A stretch of DNA of 64,000 nt. It comes from Floccularia luteovirens. Lineage: Eukaryota > Basidiomycota > Agaricomycetes > Agaricales > Squamanitaceae. Of this stretch, positions 11,220-26,665 are shown in pieces. Numbering within the stretch: the stretch's first letter is position 1; each line of letters opens with the position of its first letter. The DNA lies in assembly GCA_009739215.1 (NCBI GenBank), contig VSJF01000005.1, positions 682,001 through 746,000 of the forward strand, given 5' to 3'. The notes under the pieces are model-generated. The model ran no database searches. It worked only from the letters and a program-made list of their open reading frames with translations, and was not told where the DNA came from. Both the position numbers and the translations under genes were made by a program.

Positions 11220-13690
11220 GTTTTCTAAGTTATATGTTGTCAAATTTCAATTGAGTCTTTTCCTCATGTAAAAAGGTTCTAAGTCATGCTATGCAACAAA
11301 CCGCGTTGACCTGTCGAACACGACTCGTGGGAATACGTTCCCCATTTGGATATTTCCCCATATTACTGCTTTTGGTATGTACTTGGAAATACTTTGCTTA
11401 ATGAAGTAGTTGTACACATGTTGGGACGAGCTACTTAATACCGCTCCTTTACTTCGCGCCACTATTGACAATCATCGCGAAGTATTGCTTTCTGTTTTAC
11501 TCTATCCTTGGCAAAGACGTTAATACGCTTCTAGTTTCATTCTCCCATTGGAGGTAGGTGTTGTGAATTGTGTGAGTGATAAAGATAAGTAATGGTGTTT
11601 TTTGTAGTTTCTGAACGTAACGCCGAGGAAAGCTACTGAGTGCTTGCTTCAGAAGAAGGAGCATCTAACAAGTGCGAGTAATGACGAGAGCTATATAGAT
11701 CCGGATAGTTACGTTCAATATGTTCAGAAGTATGTTAAACTTCTTGGTACCTGACCCGCTAGGATGGCCTTGCAGGTCAGCTGCAACACCAAGCCAACAA
11801 ACCATACGGTCGATGGATAGAAGTTAGTTTCCGGTATTCATACTGAAAAGAAATGAATTATATTCTCCACTTGACAACCTGAAACTGTGGGTTCGGATCC
11901 AAGGTATGGTGTACCACATGCGCGCAATATATCTCTGCATCTGGACCGTACGTATAGAGATGAAGGAGCCCTTGGTATCACAAGGCAAGTGTCATTTGCG
12001 TACAATCATTTAAATTTTGCATCGAGTTTCAGCATGTAATCTGTCAATTCCCATTATACTGGAACTGATTAGTGGTAAGCCTCGTTTTCCATGAGTTGAC
12101 CGTCCAATTATATGAATATTCCCAGTAATATATATATGCTTGCACTTACTGAAAGTGAGTCTTATACCACGAGAAAGCAAACACATTTACGCAGATTACA
12201 GTAATCCGAAGTGTCGCTCGATATTCCTCTGTCTCAGGTTCTTGCCAAGCTCGTGAATAATTCTATTTTTGCCTTATCAAGTATGTAGAGCGGGTGTAAG
12301 TATGGATGAGCAAGGGAGAACCTCGTGATAATCGTATCTCGGTCCTTGGTGTAGGTAGGAGAATGGCGCAAGTTCAGCCACAGATTTTCGATAATGTGGT
12401 TCAAGAACCGGAATCAGACAGATAAAAATTACTTGACATGGTATTATGATGACCGGATATCTTGTAGACATTGGCATCTGTCAAAGTGTTCTGAAAGCCC
12501 TTCTATAAGCCACGGTGATCACTGAACGCTTCTGCAAGGGAGGAATACAGCTGTAGATAATGCGGCCGATAGAAGCTCTGAATTGTGTATGGGACGATTT
12601 CCTAGAGAAGCTGCTTTTGAATTACCCAATACTTACTTGGCGTGATAACGATAGCCCCGTAACATATCTAGTATGCAAAACGTAGAAGTACATCGTGCCG
12701 AATAAGTGAGGCCAAAATTTATTTGATGTCAATTAAAGAATGCTAATTGGACGAAGTTGCAGTGGAGTTAGTGATAATCAGATCTTCCTCCTTGTTGTGG
12801 AGCCACATGCAGAGCGCTGATAGCGTTGTCTTGGTGTAGTAAAATTTCGGAGAATGATTTGCAGAAGAATGGCTGGAAAAATAACTATCCGCGGTCGATT
12901 GCATTGTTAGAGAAATCGTGAGGATATCGAACGTTATCGGCCGTTACGTTGTGGGTGTTTTAAAAATACGAGCAGATAAGTCCGCAGCAAACATATTTGT
13001 CGTTGCTTGCATGTGATGATTGTTGTGGTGATTACTACATATCTCATCACCCGATCAACTCTCCATATAGATACACGACTCTCCTTGCCCGGTAAAACCT
13101 CCAATATTCAACTCCTACCCATGTGCACCAGTTGGTCGTGTGCTATTACAATGGGGATCGCCTAGATTCGCTCCCCTCATGGTTGACTTTTCTCATGCTC
13201 TTCCGGATTGTGCGAAAGTGCCTTATCCCTGCTATCCGAAATACCAGATATGCAGATATACAACAAGCAGAGCATTTGAGCCTCGCGCATCGAGTATATA
13301 ACGCTCTGAATATATCAGAGCTACCTCTACCAGCGTAGCAACGGCTAAAACAGACCAAAAATCCGTAGCATAAAACTGTAATCTGCATTGGAAACATTAC
13401 CGGCCATAATTTACCAGACCCGGACTAACTGCATTCCACGCGAAAAAGGTGCGTGGAAAATCAAAAACACTTGGTCTAATCGTAAGTACCATGCGTTCCT
13501 GAAGGTATGGTGATCCACCAACTTGTGGCGACCGGAGCTCGATCTGGGACTGGAATAGTGCTCCAAAATTGGATGTAAGGTTCCCGAGATCTGTTCTTAT
13601 CTTTCCACATGTCAGCTAGGCGCTTTCATACAAGAAGACAGACATTTTGGATACAGGAAGATCGGGCTCTCTTGCTTCTGCTAAACAAGC
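11220..13690. other. 2.5-kb region without a recognised gene; exon-like pieces on +
   Basis: Between KSH1 and the OPT transporter no known family is recognised. On the plus strand a few pieces look like real exons. One spans 11608-11729 between a TTTGTAG acceptor and a GTATGT donor and encodes FLNVTPRKATECLLQKKEHL then SASNDESYIDPDSYVQYVQ. It is followed at 11776 by KSAATPSQQT, and at about 11904 by YGVPHARNISLHLDRTYRDE. These could be an unrecognised spliced gene or a decayed one, because no convincing start or stop was found. From about 12250 to 13690 nothing coding is supported. The last few hundred bases should hold the OPT promoter and 5' leader. Confidence 0.35.
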
Positions 13691-16600
13691 ATGTCTCTCG
13701 TTGAAGACCAAAAGCACGAATCCGGATCCTTCGACGCCGAGAAGAACATCGATATCAGTCAGTTTTTACGCAGCAGCGATGTCTAGGTCGACTCATTACT
13801 GACGTGTAATTTTTGCAGAGGAGATCGAGGCTATTGCTCTTCCCGACTTTGACGACCCGAACATCGATAAAGATGCTGCCATTGTTGGCATTCTTGGTAT
13901 GTCTAATTCACTCATAAAAAATTCAATCTATTATTTACCATCGTTTTAGAGGATGATTCCCCATACCCTGAGGTCCGATCTGCCGTCGCCAACACTGACG
14001 ACCCGGATATCCCAGCTAACACCATTCGTGCCTGGGTTCTTGGTCTGATTTTTGCCATCGTTATACCCGTAATTATATTCATGATTTGACCTATGATATT
14101 GTATTGACCACTTTGCTCAGGGGTTGAACCAGTTTTTCTTCTTCCGTTACCCTTCTGTCACCGTCAGCGGAGTAAGTTCTTTGTCTTGCATATGCTTCTC
14201 TTGCGGACGCTGATCGATTACTATAGGTTGTTCCCCAGTTGCTCATGTTCCCATTGGGACGTTTGTGGGCAAGGTTCATGCCCAATTTTAGCATTTTTGG
14301 TTCACAGATCAACCCCGGTCCCTTCTCCGTCAAAGAACATGTTAGATAATTTTTTCAAAACCTCTTTATGCGCCTTCTGACTGTTATTTGATTACCATTA
14401 GGTGCTTGCAACGATCATGGCATCTGTCGGTATCGGTAGTGCTTATGCTACTGACATTGTTGCCGTCCAAAGGGTGTACTACAACCAAACCTACAACTTC
14501 GCATGTATGTGATTTTTTACAATATTGTATCATGGAACCACTGTACTGACTTGGTATCAGACCAATGGCTGGTTGTTATGTCCACTCAGTTGATCGGTTT
14601 CTCCATTGGAGGTATTGCTCGACGTTTCCTCGTCCAACCCCCTTCTATGAGTAAGCCAATGAATTTAATAAGGCTGGAAATTTATTCACCAGCTTTTGCA
14701 GTCTGGCCAGCAAACTTGGTTACTTGTGCCCTGTTCAACACCCTCCATGCGCAGACCTACGCTGGTATCGGTAACTACGGTGGTATAAGTCGTGAACGAT
14801 TCTTCTTCTACGTTTTCAGCGCCTCCGCCCTCTGGTATGTTGTACCTGGATACCTCTTCCAAGCCCTCAGTTACTTCTCCTGGGTCTGCTGGATTGTTCC
14901 CGACAACATTCCGGTCAACCAGATGTTCGGTTACGTCCACGGTATGGGAATGAGTCTGATCACTTTTGATTGGTCTCAGGTAAATGAGTTCTAGTCCGAT
15001 CAATATTTTCACGCTAATATTCTGTTAGATTGCCTACATCGGATCTCCTCTTGCCACTCCATGGTGGGCTGAAGCCAATATCCTTGGTGGATTTGTCTTC
15101 TTCTTTTGTGAGTTACCTCGTTGCCCGAATGGTATATCCATTTCATGCTGACAATTGTTCTACAGGGATTATCACACCTGTTCTCTATGTTAGTAAATTA
15201 ATTTTCCTAATGAGGAATATGACTAACCATTGGGAAATATTAGTACACCAACACTTGGTTTGCCAAATTCATGCCGTGAGTTCAACTGTGTATACTTCTT
15301 GATGGTTAAGATTCTAACCATATAACAGAATATCTTCCCGTACATCATACGACAACCATGCCAAATCCTACAATGTCACCAGGATTCTCAACTCTGACAC
15401 TACCTTCAACGAGGAAGCATACAAGGCTTACAGCCCTCTGTTCCTTTCAACGACTTTCGCCATCTCTTACGGCTTATCCTTCGCCTCCATTACTGCTACT
15501 TTAACCCATTGTTTCTTGTACTACCGTAAACAAATTTGGACTCAAGCCCGCCGTGCTATGAAAGAACAACCCGATATCCACGCACGTCTTATGGCAAGGT
15601 ATCCTCAAGTTCCAGAATGGTGGTACGCTATTGTTTTCTGTAAGCTCTCGATTTCGTTGTTATGTTGTGTTGAGATATTAAGGTATTCTGCCAGTGTCCA
15701 TGTTCGCAGCCGGTATCGTATCCATAGAGGTTTGGGAGACCAAGTTCCCAGTGTAAGTCTTACGTGCATCCTTGTTGATCCTATGATTTTGATGTCATAT
15801 CTTCAGTCAATACTTTATCCTCGCCTTGGTTATCTGTGAGTTTATACATCTGTTATTTTCAGTCATTTCCTGAACATTTGGTAGCCTTCTTCTATGTCAT
15901 CCCTATTGGAATGATTCAGGCCATCACTAATCAACAAGTTGGTTTGAACGTCATTACCGAGTTGATCATTGGTTACGCCCTTCCTGGACGTCCCGTTGCT
16001 ATGATGTTGTTCAAGACATGGGGTTATATTACCATGGCTCAAGGTCAGACTTCCGAATACAGCGAACAGAGTTAAATACTGATGTTATGATGTAGCTTTG
16101 ACCTTCGTTTCTGATTTCAAGCTTGGTCATTACATGAAAGTTCCTCCAAAGTAAGGTTACTTGTGCTGTTCTGTATGGAGTAAACACTAACACTCGTGCG
16201 GCAGGTCAATGTTCTGGGGCCAAATTGTTGCTACCGCCATTGCAGGAACTGTACAACTTGGTGTTCAGGCCTGGATGTTCACCAACATCAAGGGCATGTG
16301 TGACCCAGACCAGCCCGACGGTTTCATCTGCCCTTCGACTGAAGTATTCGGTACTGCCAGTATCATCTGGGGTGTCATTGGCCCAGCCCGCCAGTTCTCG
16401 AATGGTCAAATCTACTATGGCAAGTACTTTTCTTTTTGCGCGAGTAACAATTTGATTTACGGAATCTCTAGGCTTGGTCTTCTTCTTCCTGATTGGGTTT
16501 ATTTGCCCGGCCGTCGCCTACGTGTTCAGCTTGAAGTGGCCAAACAGCTGGCTCCGTTACGTCAAGTATGCTGTTATTTCTGTATTGTTTTTCGTTTCCA

Positions 16601-17086
16601 CATTCTAATTGTTGTCACTTTACAGCTTCCCCGTTATCTTCAACGGTACTGGTCTTATTCCCCCCGCCAGCGCTGTCAACTACGTTCCCTGGTCTATTGT
16701 TGGATTCATTTTCCAATACGTTATCCGCAGGCGTCATTTCTCTTGGTGGACCAAGTACAACTATGTCCTGTCCGCTGGTTTGGACTCCGGTGTTGCCATT
16801 TCTATAATTTTTATTTTCTTCATCTTGCAATTCCCTAAGAATGGCACGATTGGACTTAACTCTATTCAGGCATGGTGGGGAAATACGTAAGTCTTAACTT
16901 CTCTTTAGATTCACCGCTTGGTTCCCGACCTAAATTCGATTCTAGCGTTCCATTTGGCAATGCCGATGGACTTGGAACCCCGATGATTTCCCTTGCAAAG
17001 GGTGAAACCTTTGGGTATGTTACTTTCATTGCAATGAATGGTCAAAATACTGAATGATATTTTGTAGACCTGCTACTTGGTCTTAA
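13691..17086 (+). CDS. OPT-family oligopeptide transporter
   Basis: This is a plasma-membrane proton-coupled transporter of small peptides or related compounds, of the eukaryotic OPT family. It starts at the ATG at 13691 ([20 protein letters not shown]). The cytoplasmic N-terminus contains the family motif [12 protein letters not shown], just before the first membrane helix ([20 protein letters not shown]). The NPGPF signature ([11 protein letters not shown]) lies near 14310. Other recognisable blocks are [29 protein letters not shown] and [20 protein letters not shown] with PGRP. About 12-16 hydrophobic segments and some 15 short introns run to the stop at 17084-17086, giving roughly 780 residues, normal for the family. 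The substrate cannot be read from sequence, and other fungal OPTs carry glutathione, peptides or metal-siderophore complexes. A dibasic RRRHF segment lies near the C-terminus. Confidence 0.93.
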
Positions 17087-17560
17087 TTGTGGATTTCTAC
17101 TCTTTGGTCATATCCCATATGTCTTTACGAAGCCATGTAATTTTGTAATGTAGTATTGTTGTGTCGAAATGAAAATATATCCATCTCATACCAAAAACAA
17201 ATTATATGTTGCGAATTTTGGTATATGTCGCTAGAGATTTAGGAGTGTACATTTTAATAGCCTTTCAAGAGTACTCTTCAGAGATTACAATGGAATCTTT
17301 GTCAGGAGTTTAAAAGACAGCTTCTCTTCTATTCTTTGATGGACTGCCGAGGGCTTGGGTTATCCCTGGTGCTGGTTACCTTGAACCAATTATGCGAATA
17401 TAATAGCTAATGCTAGAACTAGGACTAGCAGCAATTGAAAGGTTGAATTTTTGAAATTTTGGCGATAAAAAAGATTTGAACGGAGTTTTCCGACGGCCCT
17501 GAAGTTAGTTTCTCCCATTGGCGACAGGTGTTTTCCCTTGCCCCCTCACCTTCAAGCCCG
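17087..17560. other. intergenic, OPT 3' end to Msb1-like gene
   Basis: This stretch is AT-rich and no coding frame is supported. It should hold the 3' UTR of the transporter and the promoter of the next gene. Confidence 0.5.
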
Positions 17561-20500
17561 ATGCCCAGTATATTCTCTCGAACACGCACACATTCAACAC
17601 CTCATAAAATCTCTCCTTTCCTTTCTTCTGGCGATAACTCCAACTTAGGCACTCTTGACGAGTTTGGGAGAGTTACGAGCAGGTCTTCAAGTCGTGGCAT
17701 TGCAAATGCAATACTACCTTCCACTCCTTCGAAAAAAGACAAGAAGAAGGCAAAGGAGCAAGAAAAACGTTCCAAAACCTTAGGTTCCTCCCGCGATGTC
17801 GCAGAATTGGAGCAAAATTCCGAACCCCAATACCCAGAAGGCTCTTTTTTGCCGTTGAATTTTGAACGTCCGAAGAGCGACATAGATTCCGGGGGCCAGC
17901 CCAAAGACCTTGACTATGGGTATCTTTGTTATGAACGCCATGTTGTCCTCAATCCCGAACATGTTTCCCGCCTTGTAGATGTAGTTTCGGAGGAGCTCGA
18001 AACAAGGGGTGGCATCACAGAACCATTCATTTTTTCTACAACAGCGCTGGACATATCTTCTTCTGCTATCAGAAGATTGATTCGCACTTTCTTGGATACA
18101 TGCAAAGCATCCACAGGGCCTGCGTTGGCTGAAGCAGAGAAGAAGTGGAGAGAAGAGGCATGCTTTGCAGGCCCTCACGAGCTGGGTATGTGTCTTCGGT
18201 GGGGCCTTGCTCGGGTGATAAGATCCGTAGCGGGCCAGGACGTTCGCGGACTAGTTTCATGGGAGCATTATGTAGAATTCCGAGATTCAGAAGCAGGTGT
18301 GTATCATCCGAATTACTCTTTTGCGGGGTGGTGCTTCGTTTTCTTTCTTCTCAACGGTGTCTTGTATTCATTCATTCATGTGAAATGCCAAGATCACGCA
18401 GATAAGATAGCATTTCTCTTCACATATTAAACTTTCTGCTCTTCTTGAACACAGCTCATGCAATTCATTTATTATAGCGCTCGGCTACCCTCCTAATCAC
18501 TTTGAGGCTTTCGTCATTAATCTCATAACCCCAGTTCAGGCCATTGTTGTCCGACTTTTATCTCTTTTATCCCGCCTGACTGCTAATAGTGTATCATCCG
18601 GGCATACACCACCATCGCTATCGCCATTATTTGGACCACTACTTTTCGGTTTGGGTCCTGCAACACTTGCTTTTCACCATGCTTACATTCACTATCTGCG
18701 TGCCGTTAACGCCACTGAGCATGTCTTGCTAGCGTTCATCCGTTGGCAAGACACACCTCAAAAGAGTACGTCTTCAAGTTCATCAATTCTCTACTCTTCT
18801 GCGAGGGCAGCAGGCCTTGGTGTTCCTATCCGTCTTAAGGAATGGATTAAAGGCTATCCATCCATGTTACCAGCACTACAGGAACCGAAGAACGCAAAAC
18901 CCCATCCTAGGAAAGGTGCACGTACCGTCAGGGTGATGAGTGTCCGTAGAAACGTGCGAATGTATTCGCCGGACCTAGTCAAGTCAGCGGCAAGCTGGGG
19001 TCATCGAAAATCGGGTTCGGCGCCGAACAATGGACTCGTCTCGTCTAGAGAATGGGAGAGGATAGCACCATCGACGTTGAAACTCCCTCCTCGTTATTCC
19101 GAAGCTTATAAGAAGAGGATGAACATGCCCGCCAATTTTAACCCCGAAACAGGTGCTGGACCTTCAGTCCAGTCAACAGGTATGGATTGGACACCGTCAA
19201 CATCTTCGCATGCATCGTCATCAACTAGCCAAGGGACTTCATTACTCGGTGATCAAGATTACTTTGGACTTGGAGGTGGTCCCAAGGAAGGGGAAGACAG
19301 ATTTAGGAGTTTAACTGATTTCAAATGGGGGGAGTTTGAGTCCATGGGATTTGGCAGTAGTGGAAGTGAGAAGAAATTACAGTTTGATCTAACAGAGAGT
19401 GCAAGAACTGTACGTCGCAAATTGTCAAATTTTAAAATTTGTGCTAATTCATATTTCATAGGAACGTACTGCGAAACGTGCGACCCTTTCATGGAATGAT
19501 TTCTCATCTGCAGGGTTTTCTCGCTCTGATGGCCCATTAAGCGCCACACTTCAATTTAGTGCTCCAGTCACTAATACTCTCGCAACATGGCCTGCCCAGA
19601 ATGCCGAACTTAATAAGAAACTGAAGAAAGCGCAAAAGAACATGCCTGCTTTCGGGTGGGACACAGAACCAGTTATTGGGAACGAAGAAGTTATTGAAGA
19701 AGCTTTCATTGATGTTTTCTGTGACCTGATTTATGGCGGAGGTTGGATGGATTTGGAGCGGGGTGAAGAACTAGACCGGGATTGTAACTGGGCTTTGGTA
19801 AGCTTCAATTATGTGGTGGATAAGTTCTCCCTTGACGGCATTTCCTTCATAGATCGAGTTTAAGTCTCTGCCACCTTCCCGAACAACTACCTCTGGAGGT
19901 TCCGATCCAAGAACTTCGACTACTTTGATATTGTTCGAAGAATTTGTCCCATTCGAATATCGACAGCAGCTGGCTGTAAAATCATCCACAAGGCGACGTT
20001 TACCTTTACTTTTCTCATCATCGGGGAAATCCAAACAATGGAAACAAGCAGCAACACTGAATGGTCGTCCGTATGTCGTTGGTCATGTCCCTCGGAGTCC
20101 ATCTTATCGTGAAATGGAGTTTGAAGGTTTGCTACGTGGTAGTAATGCGACCAAAGTAATCACCTTGAGTTCAAAGAATTCTACCGGTTCAGCTACCGGA
20201 GCTACTTCCAGAATACAGACTCAGTCGCAAAACTCGCAAATAGAGTCCCCGAAGACTGTTACCTCACCACAAATATCGAGACCTCTCTACGTCCCTGAAC
20301 TTGAAAGGGCACCCACGAGGAGCGAGGAAATGCATTCAGACTCGACGACTACCTCACCATCAGCCAAGAGGATGTCGCGTTTTAAGTTGCCAGGCAGGAT
20401 CCCCGTGCCTAGTCCTGGCGGAATACGTAAATCGGGAATATTGCCTGCTGAATATTCGACAGTGGAGTTTGAGACTCGTATGGCTAGCTATAGTGATGAT

Positions 20501-21096
20501 GAACATAATGCATCCCTCCCAGAACCAGAATCGGTCAAACAAAAGAGAAGAGAATCAAAGGATGACGCATGGGTGGACATTCTGGTTGGTGGTCAACTTC
20601 GCAGAATGGGTACTCAAGATGAATTAGACCCAGCTGAAAAAAGAAGGGCTATTCGAGAGAGGAGGTCGGATCCCGAATTAGCGAGCCTCGAAGTTGCACA
20701 GGTTTTGGCCGCAGTACAGAACAGGTCGCCCTCTCCTCCGAGTTTCAACGACAGAATTGACCGAGATTACGGGATGGATCATCATGTTGCAGACCTTGAT
20801 GTTGATGAAATTGATTTAGTACCCAGAGCTTTGGCTGTTAACGGAAGTGTTAGTGAGGCTGAAGAGGAGGAAGAGGAAGAGGAGGAAGAGGAAGTGGTTC
20901 TCGCTTACACCGAACCTGATTCTGAATACTCTGCAGACGCAGATGAAGAAATGACACCTGAGGCGATTATCCACGCTCGTCAGGTTGTTGGGCAACAAGG
21001 ACGTCTTGGTTACTTTGACCTACATCCAGAACGAAGACCTGCCGCTGTCAATCAGAATGATGAAGACCCTAGATTGCGCCTTGCCAGAGACGACAG

Positions 21097-21127
<31 letters not shown>

Positions 21128-21832
21128 GTATATGGTCGCTCCGAGCAACACCCGCCTCCTATACCTTCGAAAGATCACTCATCAATTACTCCCATTGCTG
21201 AACCACCCCGCCATATACCCCCCGTACGGGTTGAGGTTACAACATATGATGATCCCCCGCAGGTACAGAAATCTGCAGAGCTACCAGCCATCCCCATCAC
21301 ACCCGTGAAACCATCAAACCCCGTTTCTCTTCCTGTCAATCCTAGTCCAAAGGCCGTTGACACAGTGGAAGTGATTCCTGTTACTACCCCGACGAGCAAA
21401 ACAGCCGCTTTGATTGAGATGTATCGTGAGCGCGAACGTGGCGCACTTCCGAAAATAAGTACCTCACCTGTTGCCGCACCTGCTGTTATAGCTCCTCTTG
21501 CACCATCTAGACTGCCAACATACAAGGGATCAGTGCCGAAGGAAAGCCCATCCCTACCCCCCACACCTTTCTCTGCAACGCCCTCGCCAAAGACATCTGT
21601 CACACCTTCCCCCAAGTTACCTACTCCACCTATGCAATCCCCTCCTGTACCCGAAGCCCCGCAAGTCGTAACAAAGATATCCCCCTCGCCCTCTGACGTT
21701 ACCGATCTACCTATACCGAGTATCGACCCCCCACGTATACTTCTCGAGGAAACAGGCCGCGCAAGTCCTGCACGATACGTACATGGCGCACCTCTTCATA
21801 ATGTGCTGGAGGAAGAGGAAGAGGAGATGTAA
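17561..21832 (+). CDS. Msb1/Mug8-domain cell-polarity protein
   Basis: The chosen start is the ATG at 17561 (MPSIFSRTRTHSTPHK). The frame is open upstream only to a GTG. The N-terminal 600 or so residues carry the Msb1/Mug8 domain (PF08101, a RhoGAP-like fold). Typical stretches are YGYLCYERHVVLNPEHVSRL, EPFIFSTTALDISSSAIRRL, FAGPHELGMCLRWGLARVIR and VSWEHYVEFRDSE. In yeast, Msb1 links Cdc42, Bem1 and Rho1 signalling at sites of polarised growth. Introns lie at about 18298-18475 (178 nt), 19410-19462 and 19800-19855. The C-terminal half (from about 20050) is disordered: Ser/Pro-rich, with a run of about 12 Glu near 20865, a run of 8 Asp near 21105, and PPxP motifs that could bind SH3 domains. 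Predicted length is about 1,300 residues. The family call rests on the N-terminal part. Confidence 0.85.
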
Positions 21833-22712
21833 AATATTTTGCCTACCAGCTTCACGGATACCTCTTTACCTTTGTAGCCTCATAGAATCCACATTTCTCG
21901 GGCCGAAGAAAAACACTTTCTCTTTCCGTTCCGTTTCTTTTTTTACTGTCCATTTCATCCCTTTATGCCATGTTATGCATCTGACCAACAATCTCTCACC
22001 TATCGCATTGATTATTGCGTTTTCTCCCTTTGATATCGATATATTATGCTGCCATAACTCCACCCCCTTCCCATCGTAACTACTTTTCTTTTGACGGCAT
22101 CATTCCTTCTCGTGATGTAGTTGACCTCCGATACCACAATTCCCCCCAATGCTGGAATCTGGATATCCCAGCTCCTTGAACTTTGCATTTTCTACTCTTC
22201 CCTTCCCCCTCCCCAAATCCGATCTTTTATCTTACCTTATATCCAAAAAAACACACTCCTTTTTCTGTCCCTCTATCAACGTCCTACTTTCTTTTCAAAG
22301 TGTTTACTTTGTTGAATTTCTCTTTTCCTTTTGCCTACCCGTGGAATTTCCTTTTATCTCAATATCTTTTTTGCTCAATACGATTGTTTGTGTCAACGTT
22401 TCGAAAGATTACTAAATAATTGGACATTGGCAGTAATTATAATTTCATTCCTCCCTCCGAACTGGACAAAGCAAGTTGAGAACCCGCCGACTGACTGAAT
22501 GATGATCAAAAAGAAAATCATGTTACCTACCAAATGATTACCCTTAACTGATGGCAACTGGTGGTTGGGAAGGTATATATATATTGTAAGTCAATGCAAT
22601 TGCTGTCGAGGGGTTGAAACTGAAAACAGAAAATCCGAAAGACTACTATCGAGGAATGGAACTGTAACTGATAACACGTATGTAGGACTTGTCAAAACTC
22701 AAAGAACTTTTA
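21833..22712. other. convergent 3' regions, pyrimidine-rich
   Basis: This gap lies between the stops of the Msb1-like gene (+) and CDK1 (-). The plus strand is strongly C/T-rich from about 21880 to 22400. Open frames there are phenylalanine/serine/proline low-complexity translations of this bias and are not supported as genes. Confidence 0.55.
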
Positions 22713-24537
<1,825 letters not shown>

Positions 24538-25186
24538 TTTACAGTACTTGTTGATTGACTTGATTGGTTGATGCTAGTGAGCCCTTGATAGATGATCTTG
24601 TACACAGAGATGCGGGTTGGTTGGAGAGAAGGAAGAGAAGGAAATGGGGGGGGAAAGAGGTTGGGTGAAAGGTTGGTGATTTGGACACTGATCTGCAGGG
24701 TTGGGAAAAGAGGTCAGAAGACAAGCACCTGATTGGAATGGCGATAATAAGGACGGACTTGTGGCTTCAGCTCTGGAGAAGAAGACAAAGAAGAAACGGA
24801 GACAATGGAAGGCAGCTGGAGAATGGAGACTTTTCGAGATATGATAACTAGGTGTATGCACAGCCACTTGGGGGAACTTCGCATTCAAATATTCATGTCC
24901 TTTTCAATCTCTTTTTCTTCTCGTTGCAACACACTCTCTTACGTATCTCTCTCTTTACAATCATCCCTTGGCTACATGTTTTACGCTAGCAACAATCTGT
25001 CGTATCATTAATCATGACAGCTCGAATGACGATTTTAGCACATGGGTACATGACAGGAACTACTATATATACCACCATACATACAACCTTTTATTATATG
25101 GAGCAAATCACAAAACATGAAATGGACAGCGGACCGTCAGCAGGACCGAAACATGTTCCTGGGAACCCTGGATACGGCGCATTTCC
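24538..25186. other. intergenic: CDK1 promoter and GPN1 3' flank
   Basis: This gap holds the CDK1 5' leader and promoter plus the 3' UTR of GPN1. A purine-rich stretch on the plus strand (about 24610-24660) and a CT-rich stretch (24900-24960) are present. Nothing coding is supported. Confidence 0.5.
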
Positions 25187-26665
25187 TCATCCGGGCCTAG
25201 GCCATTTCATGCTGTCATTGTCTGTGCGTCGGGCGCGCGTGACGTCGATATATTGTCCTGGCCATGGTTCTTCGCCTACAAAAACATAGATGATCCAAAA
25301 ATATGTAACACAAGAGATTCAGTACTCACTGCGATCTATGATATTTATGTCAGTATCGTCGTCCTCTTCATCCTCTTCTTCATTTGGATCCCAGCGATCA
25401 TTCAATGCTGCTTGTGGATTCTTTGCACGATCGACTGCAAGATCTTTCAGCAGGCGGTTCATTGAGTCCTCTTTAGCATCTTGCAGAGATTTATCACGAG
25501 CGGCTCGCGCAAGTTCTAATTCTGGCAGATATTCTCTGTTCGGCGCTGAGCACAGGATTTTGCCATGGGGATTGGTACACTTACTTTTCGTATTCCGCTC
25601 GTGATGCTTCGACGGCTTCGAAAAACTCCTTGACGCCATTTCCTGTTACACTTGATACGCCCACAGACTATGATCCAGGAGCAATTGAGTAACCGTCTCA
25701 TGTACCAGAAAGAAATCGTAAAACCTTCAAGTTCTTATAAAACTCGTCCAAAACGAGACTCATGCTATTCATGAGACTATTCATATATGTTGGTTCGCCT
25801 TCAGCATCTCTAGAACCGCTATGTGTAGCCAACGCTTCTTGGAATGCTTCAAAATCGGTCATCCATTCTAGTGCAAAGTCATGCGGTTGTACATCGGTTT
25901 TATTGAATACCAGAATGAACGGGAGTTTTGTTTTATACAGGATGCTATATGTTGGTTACATTGAGATCTCACGGTCGCAGCGCCAAAGTGAAATGTGGCA
26001 CTAGCCTGCATGCATATAGCATATTCGACATGAAGGTAGCAGGCGCGGTTGTCCGGGGTGTATCGATAATGTAGGCAACTACCGTTGGAAACGAGGAAGC
26101 TACTGCATCAGTTATAATAGCTCCCGATGCGGACCACGTAAAGATCTCGATTTGACCTGGGGTATCCAGTATGACATAACTAGCAGGTAAAAAGAATGAA
26201 CAAAAAGAAGTATCAGATGAAACATGTACAAAAAAGTTTAGCTCACTCAACAGTGTCTGCTCTCTTTTCTACCAGATCCAGAACTTGATCGAACTTTGTC
26301 GTGAATAGATTCAACGCAGTCAAGATACCACCATTAGGGCCTAGATTATATCTTGCCATGGCAAGTAAAAAGTCACATCATTACGCGCAATCGAGCAAAT
26401 GGATGTACTGGGCGTGTACTGACTGCTTCATGACCTCCTGGTAATCTATTGTGTCCCTGATGTCAATATTCGCTTCGTAAGGTACCTGCGTGACCGCGGG
26501 GTCGAGGTTTAGGATATATGGTGGAGCGGGTGGATTAAGGGCGTGCAGATATGAGTTTATTCGCTGAACAAAGGTGGATTTACCAGCGCCAGCCATGCCT
26601 ATTGTGATGATTGTAATCGGTTTCGCTTTTGTTGGCAATTTAGAAGAGGCGCCTGCATCTGCCAT
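25187..26665 (-). CDS. GPN1: GPN-loop GTPase 1 (Npa3/XAB1)
   Basis: This essential GTPase is required for assembly and nuclear import of RNA polymerase II. It starts at the ATG at 26665 ([20 protein letters not shown]). G1 P-loop: [14 protein letters not shown]. The next block is [20 protein letters not shown]. The defining GPN insertion [19 protein letters not shown] lies near 26340. G3 reads [20 protein letters not shown], followed by [20 protein letters not shown]. The base-recognition motif FNKTD lies near 25905. An acidic tail ([15 protein letters not shown]) precedes the final intron. The unspliced frame stops soon after that tail. Removing a GTGAGT...TGTAG intron adds [20 protein letters not shown] and ends at 25187. 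Total length is about 380 residues, the family norm. Confidence 0.94.

Noticed and set aside
17528..17560. Upstream extension of the Msb1-like gene
   Set aside because: The frame upstream of 17561 starts only at GTG. The ATG at 17561 gives the expected short basic N-terminus.
21866..22419. Overlapping Phe/Ser/Pro frames in the gap between the Msb1-like gene and CDK1
   Set aside because: They translate a C/T-rich 3' region in several frames at once, which is a composition effect.
25290..25604. Plus-strand Ser-rich frame opposite the GPN1 tail
   Set aside because: It is the antisense of the acidic GAGGAAGAGGA tract and has no start context or family match.
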